Assembly: GCA_023386815.1 (NCBI GenBank)
Contig: JAEWIZ010000034.1
Coordinates: 101,265-165,264, forward strand
DNA length: 64,000 nucleotides
From: Bacillota bacterium
Lineage (GTDB): Bacteria; Bacillota; Clostridia; Lachnospirales; Lachnospiraceae
Direction of reading: 5' to 3'
Each line of letters starts with the position of its first letter. The first letter of the stretch is position 1. The notes beneath the pieces were generated by a model. That model saw nothing but the letters and a program-made list of their open reading frames with translations, was not told the origin of the DNA and searched no databases. Below, piece after piece: positions 16,635 to 25,969 of this stretch. Both the position numbers and the translations under genes were made by a program.

Positions 16635-17753
16635 TTAGATTAACTCATAACCCTTCAGCATCTTTGCGCGGCTTGGATGTCTTAGTTTTCTGAGCGCTTT
16701 AGCTTCTATCTGACGAATACGTTCACGTGTGACGTTGAATTCTTTACCAACCTCTTCTAATGTCCGGCTTCTTCCGTCCTTTAGGCCGAAGCGTAGGATA
16801 AGTACGCGCTGTTCTCTATCAGTTAAAGTATCTAACAATTTTGTGATTTGATCCTTTAAAATAGAATAGGATGCAGCGTCTTCAGGACCCATCATGGATT
16901 CATCGCTGATAAAGTCACCAAGGTGACTGTCGTCTTCTTCGCCGATTGGGGTATCCAATGAGATAGGATCGGCAGATACCTTTAAGATCTCTCGTACCTT
17001 TTCAATTGGAAGATTCATAGCATCAGCCAATTCCTGGTCAGAAGGCTCTCGTCCAAGCTCTTGAAGTAGATTTCTTGATACTCTATAGGTTTTGTTAATT
17101 ACTTCTGACATATGTACGGGAATACGAATTGTTCTGGATTGATCAGCAATAGATCTGGTAATTGCCTGACGTATCCACCAGGTAGCATAGGTACTGAATT
17201 TATAACCCTTTGTATAGTCGAACTTTTCAACGGCTTTAATTAAGCCCAGATTACCTTCCTGAATTAAATCAAGGAAGGAAAGACCTCTTCCTACATAACG
17301 CTTTGCAATGCTTACAACGAGTCTTAAGTTAGATTCTGCGAGAACACGCTTGGCATCCTCATCACCCTCAGCTATCTTTTTGGCTAGCTCGATCTCATCT
17401 GTCATCGTAAGGAGCGGATAGTTACCGATTTCCTTAAGATAAAGATGAACCGGATCATCAGACATGCTATAGGACTGGGTTAAGGCTTCCACCTCAAGCT
17501 GTGCATCTTCTGCATCATCATCGAGCTCCAGCAGGATTTCCTCACTGGGTTCTTCTTCGCTCGTATGTAAGACAACAATATTGTATGCTTCCAGACGCTC
17601 ATATATTTTATCAATTTGACTATTATCTAAATTCAGCTCACTGATTAGAGTATTTACCTTTTCAGCTTCCAAAATACCTTTTTGTTTGTTCGCAAAAGCT
17701 AGTAATTCTCGGAACTTGTCCTCTAATACATCATGATTAGCTTGATCGTTCAT
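16635..17753 (-). CDS. rpoD: Housekeeping RNA polymerase sigma factor (sigma-A)
   Basis: Primary sigma-70 factor. Region 1.2 is DPVHLYLKEIG, region 2 contains LIQEGNLGLIKAVEKFDY and FSTYATWWIRQAI, region 3 HMSEVINKTYRVSRNLLQELG, region 4.2 ends TLEEVGKEFNVTRERIRQIEAKALRKLRHP. A short region 1.1 (acidic, residues 55-85) is present. 372 residues, typical of Firmicutes SigA. GGAGGAACC precedes ATG 17753. In most Firmicutes dnaG lies immediately upstream of rpoD; here that position is taken by a divergent small membrane protein gene. Confidence 0.97.
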   Translation of the reverse strand: MNDQANHDVLEDKFRELLAFANKQKGILEAEKVNTLISELNLDNSQIDKIYERLEAYNIVVLHTSEEEPSEEILLELDDDAEDAQLEVEALTQSYSMSDDPVHLYLKEIGNYPLLTMTDEIELAKKIAEGDEDAKRVLAESNLRLVVSIAKRYVGRGLSFLDLIQEGNLGLIKAVEKFDYTKGYKFSTYATWWIRQAITRSIADQSRTIRIPVHMSEVINKTYRVSRNLLQELGREPSDQELADAMNLPIEKVREILKVSADPISLDTPIGEEDDSHLGDFISDESMMGPEDAASYSILKDQITKLLDTLTDREQRVLILRFGLKDGRSRTLEEVGKEFNVTRERIRQIEAKALRKLRHPSRAKMLKGYELI

Positions 17754-17895
17754 AATGGTTCCTCCATCTTTGGATTAAAAAATTGCACTAGCTAACATTA
17801 TAACATATGGTTGTTAATAATGAAACATGAATTTTTATTTACCGGCATAAAAATAAAGGGAGCGATATTTTAGATGTAATTTTGGAGGTGGAACA

Positions 17896-18069
17896 TTGAA
17901 AAAAATTGAGATTGTATTATTATCGGTATGCACCTTTTTAGCAGGTGTAGTAATGGGGTTTTTCCTTGCACCGATAAAAAAAGGCTTCGAAATTGGTAAT
18001 AACAGCGGGAACACTAATAATTATAATTATGGTGACAATGAAGCTCAGGAGGAAGAAGAGTTAGATTAG
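17896..18069 (+). CDS. Small membrane protein, 57 residues, TTG start
   Basis: A short gene easily missed. TTG at 17896 is preceded by TTTTGGAGGTGGAACA, a strong ribosome site with correct spacing. The product begins MKKIEIVLLSVCTFLAGVVM, one transmembrane segment (about 5-27), then a short basic turn IKK, an Asn/Gly/Tyr-rich stretch (NNSGNTNNYNYG) and an acidic end EEEELD. The plan resembles YtxH-like small envelope proteins, but I do not recognise a family. It is divergent from rpoD, 142 bases away, and is followed by a hairpin at 18096-18132. Confidence 0.65.
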   Translation: MKKIEIVLLSVCTFLAGVVMGFFLAPIKKGFEIGNNSGNTNNYNYGDNEAQEEEELD

Positions 18070-18095
18070 GTTAAATACATAAGCATAAAATAGAA

Positions 18096-18132
18096 GGGTG
18101 AAGCCCGTACCATTTTTAGTAAGGTTTCACCC
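18096..18132. terminator. Hairpin between small membrane gene and WYL regulator gene
   Basis: Stem GGGTGAAGCC (18096-18105) / GGTTTCACCC (18123-18132) with one G-U pair. Lies between convergent genes; no strong T-run on either side. Confidence 0.5.
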
Positions 18133-18206
18133 TCGTTAATCTATGTCATATTGAAAAAACGATAGGATTTGGACACATATTTGAAACACTAAAAACACTA
18201 AGTAGT

Positions 18207-19187
18207 TTAAGAATATAATTTCATACTCTCTTCAAGCGCTTCTCGGATCTTATCCCTAAGATGAGCGGGGCTTATAACCTTGGCACCAGAACCAAACTGC
18301 AAAATCCAGCGAACTAGCTCCTCAGTAACCGCAGTATTTCTCATGAAGATAATACCGGTGTCTGTTTCCTGAATCTCATCAGCCAAATCCACCTCATACT
18401 CCTTGATATATTTCGCCGTTTGCCCTTCAATAGCAATGGTGATGGGTTCTATTACATTACCGGACAGATGAATGAATTTGTTACGTGTACGTGTGAGATA
18501 ATAATCCTCTGGTATGTGAAAGCTTTCCTCCAGTGCTATAATCCCTTTGATACGAGATACTCTAAAATCCCGGACTTCGTTTCGTAGTTCACAAAAACCT
18601 ACGACATTTAAGGCTCCATCATTAATCAATAACTCATAAGGCTGAACAATTCGAATGGTATCTTCATCAGCGCCGAAACTGCGATACGTAATTTGTACCT
18701 TTCTCATACCTGTGATTGCACTTTGCAGGAGATCTTCTATCTCCGGATTGATTTCATCCGTGATATAATCATTCGTATTAATCGTAACCATACCATTAAA
18801 ATGTTTGATAAATTCCCGGTTTAGATTTGTAGTATTGTCCAGTAGTTTATGGATTAATTCCCTGGCCTGCCTGCCCATGGTCATATATTGATAGGGCTTT
18901 AAAAGCTCCAGCAAGAAAGCTAAGGACACAAGCTCCGGTGAAGTGAAGGTTATGTCACGTAGGCGGAATTTATCAGCAGTGTAATAAGTTCGGCCATTTC
19001 GTTCTTCCTCAGAAATAAAGCAAATTCCGGATAAACTGTCAATGTCTCGGCTGATCGTTTTTTTATCTACGATAACATCCCATTTTTCCAAAGAAGCATG
19101 AATGTCATTAATCGTATAACCGCGCTTATTCTCGGACAGAAGAAGTAAAATAAAAATCTGACGCTCTGTTTGTGCCATATCTTTCAT
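18207..19187 (-). CDS. WYL-domain transcriptional regulator
   Basis: Transcription factor with an N-terminal DeoR-like winged helix (residues 8-60, ERQIFILLLLSENKRGYTINDIH then KKTISRDIDSL) and a C-terminal WYL domain (about 140-230) with VQPYELLINDGALNVVGFCE and RDFRVSRIKGI. WYL domains sense small ligands or nucleic acid; this copy's target is unknown. 326 residues. AGGAGG lies 9 bases before the ATG at 19187; an ATG three codons in is an alternative. It is divergent from the ribosomal rpsL operon with 334 bases between. Confidence 0.85.
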   Translation of the reverse strand: MKDMAQTERQIFILLLLSENKRGYTINDIHASLEKWDVIVDKKTISRDIDSLSGICFISEEERNGRTYYTADKFRLRDITFTSPELVSLAFLLELLKPYQYMTMGRQARELIHKLLDNTTNLNREFIKHFNGMVTINTNDYITDEINPEIEDLLQSAITGMRKVQITYRSFGADEDTIRIVQPYELLINDGALNVVGFCELRNEVRDFRVSRIKGIIALEESFHIPEDYYLTRTRNKFIHLSGNVIEPITIAIEGQTAKYIKEYEVDLADEIQETDTGIIFMRNTAVTEELVRWILQFGSGAKVISPAHLRDKIREALEESMKLYS

Positions 19188-19325
19188 AACCTTTAACCTC
19201 CTGAGTAATGGCCTTTGTTTCTTCCTATTATAATAAGAGGATATATTTACATGTTTGATAATTTACCTTAATTATTCTATCTTACTATAGACAAACCGAT
19301 TATTCAATGCATCTAAAAATATTTC

Positions 19326-19354
19326 TTGACAATTAATTCGTAAAAATATATAAT
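19326..19354 (+). promoter_or_regulatory. Consensus promoter of the rpsL operon
   Basis: TTGACA (19326-19331), exactly 17 bases, TATAAT (19349-19354): a perfect sigma-A promoter. The transcript would have a leader of about 160 bases with inverted repeats such as GTGGA (19405-19409) / TCCAC (19421-19425). I see no known riboswitch in it; a ribosomal-protein feedback site is possible. Confidence 0.9.
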
Positions 19355-19521
19355 CAATAAGCGTGCAGATTTCTGCATGTTATGTATTTTTTATGCGCAT
19401 TTTGTGGATGCTATCTTATGTCCACGCGTATCATGAAAACCACAGAATTTTTAGTTTAATAAAGATGTAAAGGTTAAGTATGATGGCTTGACCATAATAA
19501 TTTTCAGGAGGTGAAAAATTA

Positions 19522-19944
19522 ATGCCCACATTTAACCAATTAGTAAGAAAAGGTAGACAGACCATGGAGAAGAAATCTACAGCTCCTGCTTTACAGAAAG
19601 GCTTCAACTCTTTAAGCAAGAAAGCTACTGACGTATCCGCTCCTCAGAAGAGAGGTGTTTGTACAGCAGTTAGAACAGCTACTCCTAAGAAACCTAACTC
19701 AGCGCTTCGTAAAATTGCCAGAGTTCGTTTATCAAACGGAATCGAAGTAACTAGCTATATTCCAGGTGAAGGCCACAACCTTCAGGAGCACAGCGTTGTA
19801 CTGATCAGAGGTGGTAGAGTAAAGGATTTACCTGGTACTCGTTATCACATCATCAGAGGTACACTTGATACCGCAGGTGTTGCTAAGAGAAGACAGGCTC
19901 GTTCCAAATACGGTGCTAAGAGACCTAAGGCAACAACGAAATAA
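19522..19944 (+). CDS. rpsL: 30S ribosomal protein S12
   Basis: Decoding-centre protein of the small ribosomal subunit. The universally conserved segments are present: MPTFNQLVRKGR, CTAVRTATPKKPNSALRK, VRLSNGIEVTSYIPGEGH NLQEHS and the PGTRYHIIRG box. 140 residues. CAGGAGGTG lies before ATG 19522. Lys at the PKKPNSALRK position is the wild-type streptomycin-sensitive residue. First gene of the rpsL-rpsG-fusA-tuf group. Confidence 0.98.
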   Translation: MPTFNQLVRKGRQTMEKKSTAPALQKGFNSLSKKATDVSAPQKRGVCTAVRTATPKKPNSALRKIARVRLSNGIEVTSYIPGEGHNLQEHSVVLIRGGRVKDLPGTRYHIIRGTLDTAGVAKRRQARSKYGAKRPKATTK

Positions 19945-20226
19945 TTCAAGTCAATTACAATCAATTTTGATTTAATTGCAAACAATAACCTAATTGAACA
20001 GTTAAGTGCCGGATTAATTTTTCATTCCCGTTTGATTTGTATTTTCTGTGGGTTCAAGTTAAAAAGCGGAAACGCTTAGTGATTGAAAAATCACTTACGG
20101 AAAAGAAGTTAAACTGAGCACGATCACAATAAAGCCTGTGCTTTTTTAAAAGAATTGTGAGTACCGTTGAATTAATAGACTGGCGAAAGAAAATTTTCGT
20201 TAAGTATCGTTAAGGAGGGAAGAAAC

Positions 20227-20697
20227 GTGCCTAGAAAAGGACATATAGCAAGAAGAGATGTGTTACCGGATCCTTTATACAAAAGTAAAGTTGTAACAAA
20301 GCTGATCAACAATATCATGCTTGACGGTAAGAAGGGAACAGCCCAGAAGATCGTTTATGGTGCATTTGACAGAATTGCAGCTAAGACTGGTAAGGATGCA
20401 GTAGAAGTATTTGAAGAGGCAATGAACAATATCATGCCTGTATTAGAAGTAAAGGCTAGACGTATCGGTGGTGCAACATACCAGGTACCGATCGAAGTTA
20501 GACCTGAAAGAAGACAAACTCTTGCACTTCGTTGGATTACTATCTTTACTCGTAAAAGAGGCGAGAAGACAATGCAGGAGAGACTTGCAAATGAAATTAT
20601 GGATGCAGCTAACAACACTGGTGCATCTGTGAAGAGAAAAGAAGATATGCATAAGATGGCAGACGCTAATAAGGCATTTGCACACTACAGATGGTAA
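20227..20697 (+). CDS. rpsG: 30S ribosomal protein S7
   Basis: Primary 16S rRNA-binding protein of the 30S head. Starts MPRKGHIARRDVLPDP and contains LINNIMLDGKKGTAQKIVYGA, VKARRIGGATYQVPIEVRPERR and the C-terminal KMADANKAFAHYRW. 156 residues. GTG start at 20227 with AAGGAGGG upstream. The 282-base gap from rpsL is long for this operon and contains complementary segments (for example TCACAAT at 20124-20130 and ATTGTGA at 20153-20159, and GCAC/GTGC followed by six T) that could form alternative hairpins. Confidence 0.98.
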   Translation: MPRKGHIARRDVLPDPLYKSKVVTKLINNIMLDGKKGTAQKIVYGAFDRIAAKTGKDAVEVFEEAMNNIMPVLEVKARRIGGATYQVPIEVRPERRQTLALRWITIFTRKRGEKTMQERLANEIMDAANNTGASVKRKEDMHKMADANKAFAHYRW

Positions 20698-20746
20698 GAA
20701 TAAATTTATCATAGCATGCACTTCTAACATTATGACACCATGACCA

Positions 20747-20809
20747 AAGTGATTGATAATCCAAGGGGTTTTCAATCACTTGTGATAAATTAATATTTAT
20801 CATTTTTTG
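20747..20809 (+). terminator. Two hairpins with T-run between rpsG and fusA
   Basis: First stem AAGTGATTGA (20747-20756) / TCAATCACTT (20772-20781). Second TGATAAAT (20783-20790) / ATTTATCA (20795-20802) followed directly by TTTTTTG. The second looks like an AU-rich intrinsic terminator or attenuator inside the operon, which could tune fusA-tuf relative to rpsL-rpsG. Confidence 0.6.
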
Positions 20810-20895
20810 TTAAAGCAAGATGAATTTTGCCAAAATAAATGAACTTTCATTTAATATCAAAAATTCACTTGTCAAGAATTAAGGAGGAATTATCC

Positions 20896-23013
20896 TTGGC
20901 AGGAAGACAATATCCGTTAGAGAGAACCAGAAATATCGGTATTATGGCGCATATTGACGCGGGTAAGACAACTCTTACCGAACGTATCTTGTACTATACC
21001 GGTGTTAATTACAAAATTGGTGATACTCACGAAGGTACTGCAACCATGGACTGGATGGAGCAGGAACAGGAGAGAGGTATCACAATTACATCAGCGGCTA
21101 CAACATGTCATTGGACTCAAGAGTTTGAGCATAATAAGATCCCTGGCGCATTAGAGCATCGTATCAACATCATCGATACACCTGGACACGTAGACTTCAC
21201 CGTTGAAGTTGAGCGTTCCTTACGTGTACTTGATAGTGCTGTTGGTGTATTCTGTGCTAAGGGCGGTGTTGAACCTCAGTCCGAGACAGTATGGCGTCAA
21301 GCTGATAAATACAACGTTCCGAGAATGGCTTTCGTTAATAAGATGGACATTTCCGGTGCAGATTTCTATAACGTTGTTGACATGATTAAAAGCAGATTAG
21401 GTAAGAATGCAGTTCCGATTCAGTTACCAATCGGTAAAGAAGACTTTTTCAAAGGAATCATCGATTTATTTGAAATGAAAGCTTATTATTATATTGATGA
21501 TAAGGGCGAGCAGATCGAAATCAAAGAGATTCCTGATGATATGAAGGATGACGCAGAATTATACAGAGCAGCAATGATCGAATCCATCTGTGAAACAGAT
21601 GATGAACTGATTGAGAAGTTCTTAGAAGGTGAAGAGCCTACGAATGAAGAATTAAAGGCAGCGCTAAGAAGAGCTACGATCGGAACAGAAATCATTCCTG
21701 TACTTTGCGGTTCTGCATACAGAAATAAGGGCGTTCAGAAGTTACTCGATGCTGTTCTTGAATTCATGCCAGCTCCTACCGATATCCCTGATATCAAAGG
21801 TGTTGATGAGGATGGTAATGAAATTCATAAGAAATCCTCTGATGAGGAACCTTTTGCAGCATTGGCATTTAAGATTATGGCTGACCCATTCGTTGGAAAA
21901 CTTGCTTTCTTTAGAGTTTACTCCGGTACCTTAAACTCAGGTTCCTATGTATTGAACTCCACAAAGAACAAGAAGGAACGTGTTGGACGTATTCTTCAGA
22001 TGCATGCTAATAAGAGAGAAGACCTTGAGAAAGTTTATTCAGGAGATATTGCAGCTGCAGTAGGCTTAAAGTCTACTACTACAGGTGATACACTTTGTGA
22101 TGAAAAGCATTTCGTTATTCTTGAATCCATGGAGTTCCCTGAACCAGTTATTAACGTTGCAATTGAGCCTAAGACAAAAGCAGGTCAAGATAAGATGGGC
22201 GAATCTTTAGCAAAGCTTGCTGAAGAAGATCCTACATTCAGAACTTATACAGATGAAGAAACCGGTCAGACAATTATCGCAGGTATGGGAGAACTCCATC
22301 TTGAGATTATCGTAGACAGACTTCTTCGTGAGTATAAAGTAGAAGCTAACGTTGGTGCACCTCAGGTTGCATACAAGGAAGGCTTCACCAAGACCGTTGA
22401 GGTTGATAGCAAATATGCTAAGCAGTCCGGTGGTCGTGGTCAGTACGGTCATTGTAAGGTTCGTTTCGAGCCTATGGATGCAAATGCTGAGAAGACTTAC
22501 GAGTTCGTTAACGCAATCGTTGGTGGTGCTATTCCTAAGGAATACATTCCAGCAGTTGATGCAGGTATCCAGGAAGCTACAAAAGCCGGCGTACTTGGCG
22601 GATATCCGGTACTTGGTATCAAAGCTACTTGCTATGATGGTTCTTACCATGAAGTCGATTCCAGTGAAATGGCGTTCAAGATTGCCGGTTCTATGGCGTT
22701 CAAGGATGCGATGCACAAAGGTGGAGCTGTACTTCTCGAGCCTATCATGAGAGTAGAAGTAACTGTTCCTGAAGATTACATGGGTGATGTTATCGGCGAT
22801 ATCAGCTCCCGTCGTGGTCGTATCGAAGGTACAGAAGACATTAATGGTACTAAGTTGATCAGAGGATTTGTTCCGTTGTCCGAGATGTTTGGATACTCTA
22901 CAACCCTTCGTTCAAAGACACAGGGTCGTGGTGCTTACTCCATGTTCTTCGCATTATACGAGCCAGTTCCTAAGAGTGTACAAGAGAAAGTTTTATCTAA
23001 TAAAACGAAATAA
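20896..23013 (+). CDS. fusA: Elongation factor G
   Basis: GTPase that drives ribosomal translocation. G1 AHIDAGKTTLTERILYYTG, G2 RGITITSAAT, G3 DTPGHVDFTVE, G4 NKMD, G5 GSAYRNKG; domain IV GRGQYGHCKV. 705 residues from TTG 20896, chosen because TAAGGAGG at 20880-20887 is 8 bases before it and the protein then begins MAGRQYPLERTRNIGIMAH like other EF-G. An upstream ATG in frame (20839) would add 19 residues not seen in the family. Confidence 0.97.
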   Translation: MAGRQYPLERTRNIGIMAHIDAGKTTLTERILYYTGVNYKIGDTHEGTATMDWMEQEQERGITITSAATTCHWTQEFEHNKIPGALEHRINIIDTPGHVDFTVEVERSLRVLDSAVGVFCAKGGVEPQSETVWRQADKYNVPRMAFVNKMDISGADFYNVVDMIKSRLGKNAVPIQLPIGKEDFFKGIIDLFEMKAYYYIDDKGEQIEIKEIPDDMKDDAELYRAAMIESICETDDELIEKFLEGEEPTNEELKAALRRATIGTEIIPVLCGSAYRNKGVQKLLDAVLEFMPAPTDIPDIKGVDEDGNEIHKKSSDEEPFAALAFKIMADPFVGKLAFFRVYSGTLNSGSYVLNSTKNKKERVGRILQMHANKREDLEKVYSGDIAAAVGLKSTTTGDTLCDEKHFVILESMEFPEPVINVAIEPKTKAGQDKMGESLAKLAEEDPTFRTYTDEETGQTIIAGMGELHLEIIVDRLLREYKVEANVGAPQVAYKEGFTKTVEVDSKYAKQSGGRGQYGHCKVRFEPMDANAEKTYEFVNAIVGGAIPKEYIPAVDAGIQEATKAGVLGGYPVLGIKATCYDGSYHEVDSSEMAFKIAGSMAFKDAMHKGGAVLLEPIMRVEVTVPEDYMGDVIGDISSRRGRIEGTEDINGTKLIRGFVPLSEMFGYSTTLRSKTQGRGAYSMFFALYEPVPKSVQEKVLSNKTK

Positions 23014-23055
23014 GTTGTAAACTAGTTAAAAATATGTGTATATCAATCTTTGTGC

Positions 23056-23084
23056 TTGAAAATATTTCATACTTGAAATATAAT
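23056..23084 (+). promoter_or_regulatory. Separate promoter for tuf
   Basis: TTGAAA (23056-23061), 17-base spacer, TATAAT (23079-23084), in the 180-base gap between fusA and tuf. It would allow extra EF-Tu synthesis beyond operon read-through. Confidence 0.75.
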
Positions 23085-23193
23085 AGGGCATATGAGGCAA
23101 TATAAACAAGCCCTTCCAGTGGAGGACGAAATTGTCTCCATGGGCATAAAAACATTTGCTAATAGCATAAATATTAAAGGAGGACGTTAAAAA

Positions 23194-24387
23194 ATGGCTA
23201 AGGCTAAATTTAACAGATCAAAACCACATTGTAATATCGGTACCATCGGTCACGTTGACCATGGTAAAACAACCCTTACAGCAGCTATCACAAAAACTCT
23301 TCATGAGAGATTAGGTACTGGCGAGGTTATCGCATTCGACCAGATCGACAAGGCTCCAGAAGAGAAGGCAAGAGGAATCACAATATCTACAGCTCACGTT
23401 GAGTACGAGTCAAAAGCTCGTCACTATGCACACGTTGACTGCCCAGGACATGCTGACTACGTTAAGAACATGATCACTGGTGCTGCTCAGATGGACGGCG
23501 CTATCCTTGTAGTTGCTGCTACTGACGGTGTTATGGCTCAGACAAAAGAGCACATCTTACTTTCCCGTCAGGTAGGTGTACCTTATATCGTAGTATTCAT
23601 GAACAAGTGTGATATGGTTGATGATCCAGAATTACTTGAATTAGTAGAGATGGAAGTTAGAGACCTTTTAAATGAATATGAGTTCCCAGGCGATGATACT
23701 CCTATCATCCAGGGTTCTGCTCTTAAAGCTCTTGAAGATCCTACTTGCCCTTGGGGTGACAAGATCCTTGAATTATTTGATGCAGTTGATACATGGATTC
23801 CAGATCCAGTTAGAGAGACAGATAAGCCTTTCTTAATGCCTGTAGAAGACGTATTCTCCATCACAGGTCGTGGTACTGTTGCTACCGGCCGTGTTGAGCG
23901 TGGTGTTCTTCATGTATCTGAAGAAGTTGAAATCGTTGGTATCAAAGAAGAAACACGTAAAGTTGTTTGTACTGGTATCGAGATGTTCCGTAAGCTTCTT
24001 GACGAGGCTCAGGCTGGTGATAACATTGGTGCACTTCTTCGTGGTGTTCAGAGAAACGAAATCGAAAGAGGACAGGTTCTTTGCAAACCAGGCTCAATCA
24101 AGTGCCACAAGAAATTCACAGCTCAGGTTTACGTTTTAACTAAAGAAGAAGGTGGACGTCATACTCCTTTCTTCAACAACTACAGACCTCAGTTCTACTT
24201 CAGAACAACTGACGTAACTGGTGTTTGTAACCTTCCTGCAGGTGTAGAGATGTGTATGCCTGGCGATAACATTGAGATGAACATCGAATTAATTCATCCA
24301 ATCGCTATGGAGCAAGGTTTAGGCTTCGCTATCCGTGAAGGTGGAAGAACAGTAGGTTCCGGTAAGGTTGCTACTATTATTGAATAA
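23194..24387 (+). CDS. tuf: Elongation factor Tu
   Basis: GTPase delivering aminoacyl-tRNA to the ribosome. G1 GHVDHGKTTL, G2 RGITISTAHVEY, G3 DCPGHADYVKNMITGAAQMD, G4 NKCD, then domain II and III with GRGTVATGRVERG and the C-terminal GGRTVGSGKVATIIE. 397 residues. AAAGGAGG precedes ATG 23194. Codon use is strongly biased toward a small codon set, as expected for the most abundant protein. Confidence 0.98.
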   Translation: MAKAKFNRSKPHCNIGTIGHVDHGKTTLTAAITKTLHERLGTGEVIAFDQIDKAPEEKARGITISTAHVEYESKARHYAHVDCPGHADYVKNMITGAAQMDGAILVVAATDGVMAQTKEHILLSRQVGVPYIVVFMNKCDMVDDPELLELVEMEVRDLLNEYEFPGDDTPIIQGSALKALEDPTCPWGDKILELFDAVDTWIPDPVRETDKPFLMPVEDVFSITGRGTVATGRVERGVLHVSEEVEIVGIKEETRKVVCTGIEMFRKLLDEAQAGDNIGALLRGVQRNEIERGQVLCKPGSIKCHKKFTAQVYVLTKEEGGRHTPFFNNYRPQFYFRTTDVTGVCNLPAGVEMCMPGDNIEMNIELIHPIAMEQGLGFAIREGGRTVGSGKVATIIE

Positions 24388-24409
24388 TTTTTGCGAATGC
24401 AAGTATCGA

Positions 24410-24440
24410 AACTGCTGCACGAATGTGCAGCAGTTTTTTT
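24410..24440 (+). terminator. tuf terminator
   Basis: Perfect 11-bp stem AACTGCTGCAC / GTGCAGCAGTT with GAAT loop, followed by TTTTT. A weaker hairpin AAGGTC (24449-24454) / GACCTT (24473-24478) follows. Confidence 0.92.
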
Positions 24441-24689
24441 ACGTAAATAAGGTCAAGTGTTGGAGTTTGTGGGACCTTTTTAATTGTTCTCAGAAGTTTT
24501 TAAAAAAGTTGATGGGCTCTTCTACCTATGGAATAATTTTATCATAGATAAAGTCTTAAGTAGATGGACAAATAAGCCGATATAACAAGAGTAAGTATCA
24601 CCGGCTATTACTATATTTCTCGAAAAGTCTCGATTTTTAGCATATGTCGCTCGTAAAACAGCATAAAATCAAACTTTTGAAAATTTCCT

Positions 24690-24718
24690 TTGAAAAAATC
24701 ATATATTATGTATATAAT
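24690..24718 (+). promoter_or_regulatory. Promoter of the mbl operon
   Basis: TTGAAA (24690-24695), 17 bases, TATAAT (24713-24718), leaving a leader of about 140 bases before mbl. The rest of the 478-base gap 24388-24865 holds the tuf terminator and no other feature I can support. Confidence 0.75.
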
Positions 24719-24865
24719 ATACTCGTATATGTTTAAGTTGCCGAAGATTGGAAGAAAATAATAATATACATCTACCTGATTTCGTAATCATTAATTGTAA
24801 TCTCGGCAGAAATCTAAGGAAGTTGCTTGTTCATGCAGATGCATGAAAAGGAAAGGAGATATATT

Positions 24866-25855
24866 ATGTTGGGCAGTGATATCGGTATCGATTTAGGTAC
24901 AGCCAGTGTATTAGTTTATATAAAGGGTAAGGGAGTTGTATTAAAAGAGCCATCTGTTGTAGCCTTTGACAGAGACTCTAATAAAATAAAAGCAATTGGT
25001 GAAGAGGCTAGATTAATGCTTGGTAGAACACCGGGCAATATTGTAGCAGTTCGTCCCTTAAGACAGGGTGTAATTTCTGATTACACAGTAACTGAAAAGA
25101 TGTTAAAATATTTCATTCAGAAAGCAGTTGGCAAGCAAAGATTTAGAAAGCCTAGAATCAGTGTCTGTGTTCCTAGCGGTGTTACTGAGGTTGAGAAGAA
25201 GGCCGTAGAGGATGCTACTTATGCAGCTGGCGCGAGAGAGGTTGCTATTATTGAAGAGCCGATTGCTGCTGCAATAGGAGCAGGTATCGATATATCAAGA
25301 CCTTGCGGAAATATGATAGTAGACATCGGTGGCGGCACTACAGATATTGCTGTAATATCCTTAGGAGGTACTGTAGTAAGTACATCCGTAAAGATTGCCG
25401 GTGATGACTTTGATGATGCTATTGTAAGGTATATGAGAAAGAAACACAATCTTCTGATTGGTGAAAGAACAGCAGAGGATATTAAGATAAAGATAGGTTC
25501 CGCATATCGCAGACCAGAGTCCATTTCTATGGAAGTGAGAGGACGTAATCTGGTAACAGGTTTACCAAAGACAATCGCAGTTAGTTCTGAGGAAACAGAA
25601 GAGGCTTTGAAGGAAACAACTTCACAGATTGTTGAAGCGGTTCACAGCGTATTAGAGAAGACTCCTCCGGAACTTGCAGCGGATATTGCTGACAGAGGTA
25701 TTGTTTTGACCGGTGGTGGATGCCTGTTATATGGTTTGGAGCAGCTTATTGAAGAAAAGACTGGAATTACGACTATGACAGCGGAAGATCCCATGACAGC
25801 AGTCGCTATTGGTACAGGAAAATTTGTAGAGTTCCTTTCCGGTAAAAGAGATTAA
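24866..25855 (+). CDS. mbl: Actin-like cell-shape protein Mbl (MreB family)
   Basis: Membrane-associated actin homologue that directs lateral cell-wall synthesis. ATP-binding actin motifs: IGIDLGTASVLVY (phosphate 1), VDIGGGTTDIAVISLGG (phosphate 2, about 160-176) and GIVLTGGGCLLYG (adenosine). 329 residues from ATG 24866, picked because AAAGGAGAT is 7 bases upstream; the frame is open further but gives an unfamiliar head. Mbl rather than MreB is inferred from gene order: Bacillus subtilis has mbl-flhO-flhP, the same order as here, while mreB normally precedes mreCD, absent here. Confidence 0.87.
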   Translation: MLGSDIGIDLGTASVLVYIKGKGVVLKEPSVVAFDRDSNKIKAIGEEARLMLGRTPGNIVAVRPLRQGVISDYTVTEKMLKYFIQKAVGKQRFRKPRISVCVPSGVTEVEKKAVEDATYAAGAREVAIIEEPIAAAIGAGIDISRPCGNMIVDIGGGTTDIAVISLGGTVVSTSVKIAGDDFDDAIVRYMRKKHNLLIGERTAEDIKIKIGSAYRRPESISMEVRGRNLVTGLPKTIAVSSEETEEALKETTSQIVEAVHSVLEKTPPELAADIADRGIVLTGGGCLLYGLEQLIEEKTGITTMTAEDPMTAVAIGTGKFVEFLSGKRD

Positions 25856-25891
25856 TAGATAAAGAATAATAGTAAAACGAAAATAGATGTA

Positions 25892-25923
25892 AATGGATTT
25901 ACGTCATTGTAAATCCATTTTCT
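25892..25923 (+). terminator. Hairpin after mbl
   Basis: Perfect stem AATGGATTTA (25892-25901) / TAAATCCATT (25910-25919) followed by TTCTATT. Probably a partial terminator between mbl and the flagellar genes. Confidence 0.7.
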
Positions 25924-25969
25924 ATTAGGCAACGATAAATGTGCAAATTGTAGGAAAGAGGTTAATCGT

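Noticed and set aside
22207..22716. Minus-strand frame of 169 codons inside fusA
   Set aside because: Antisense shadow of a highly biased gene.
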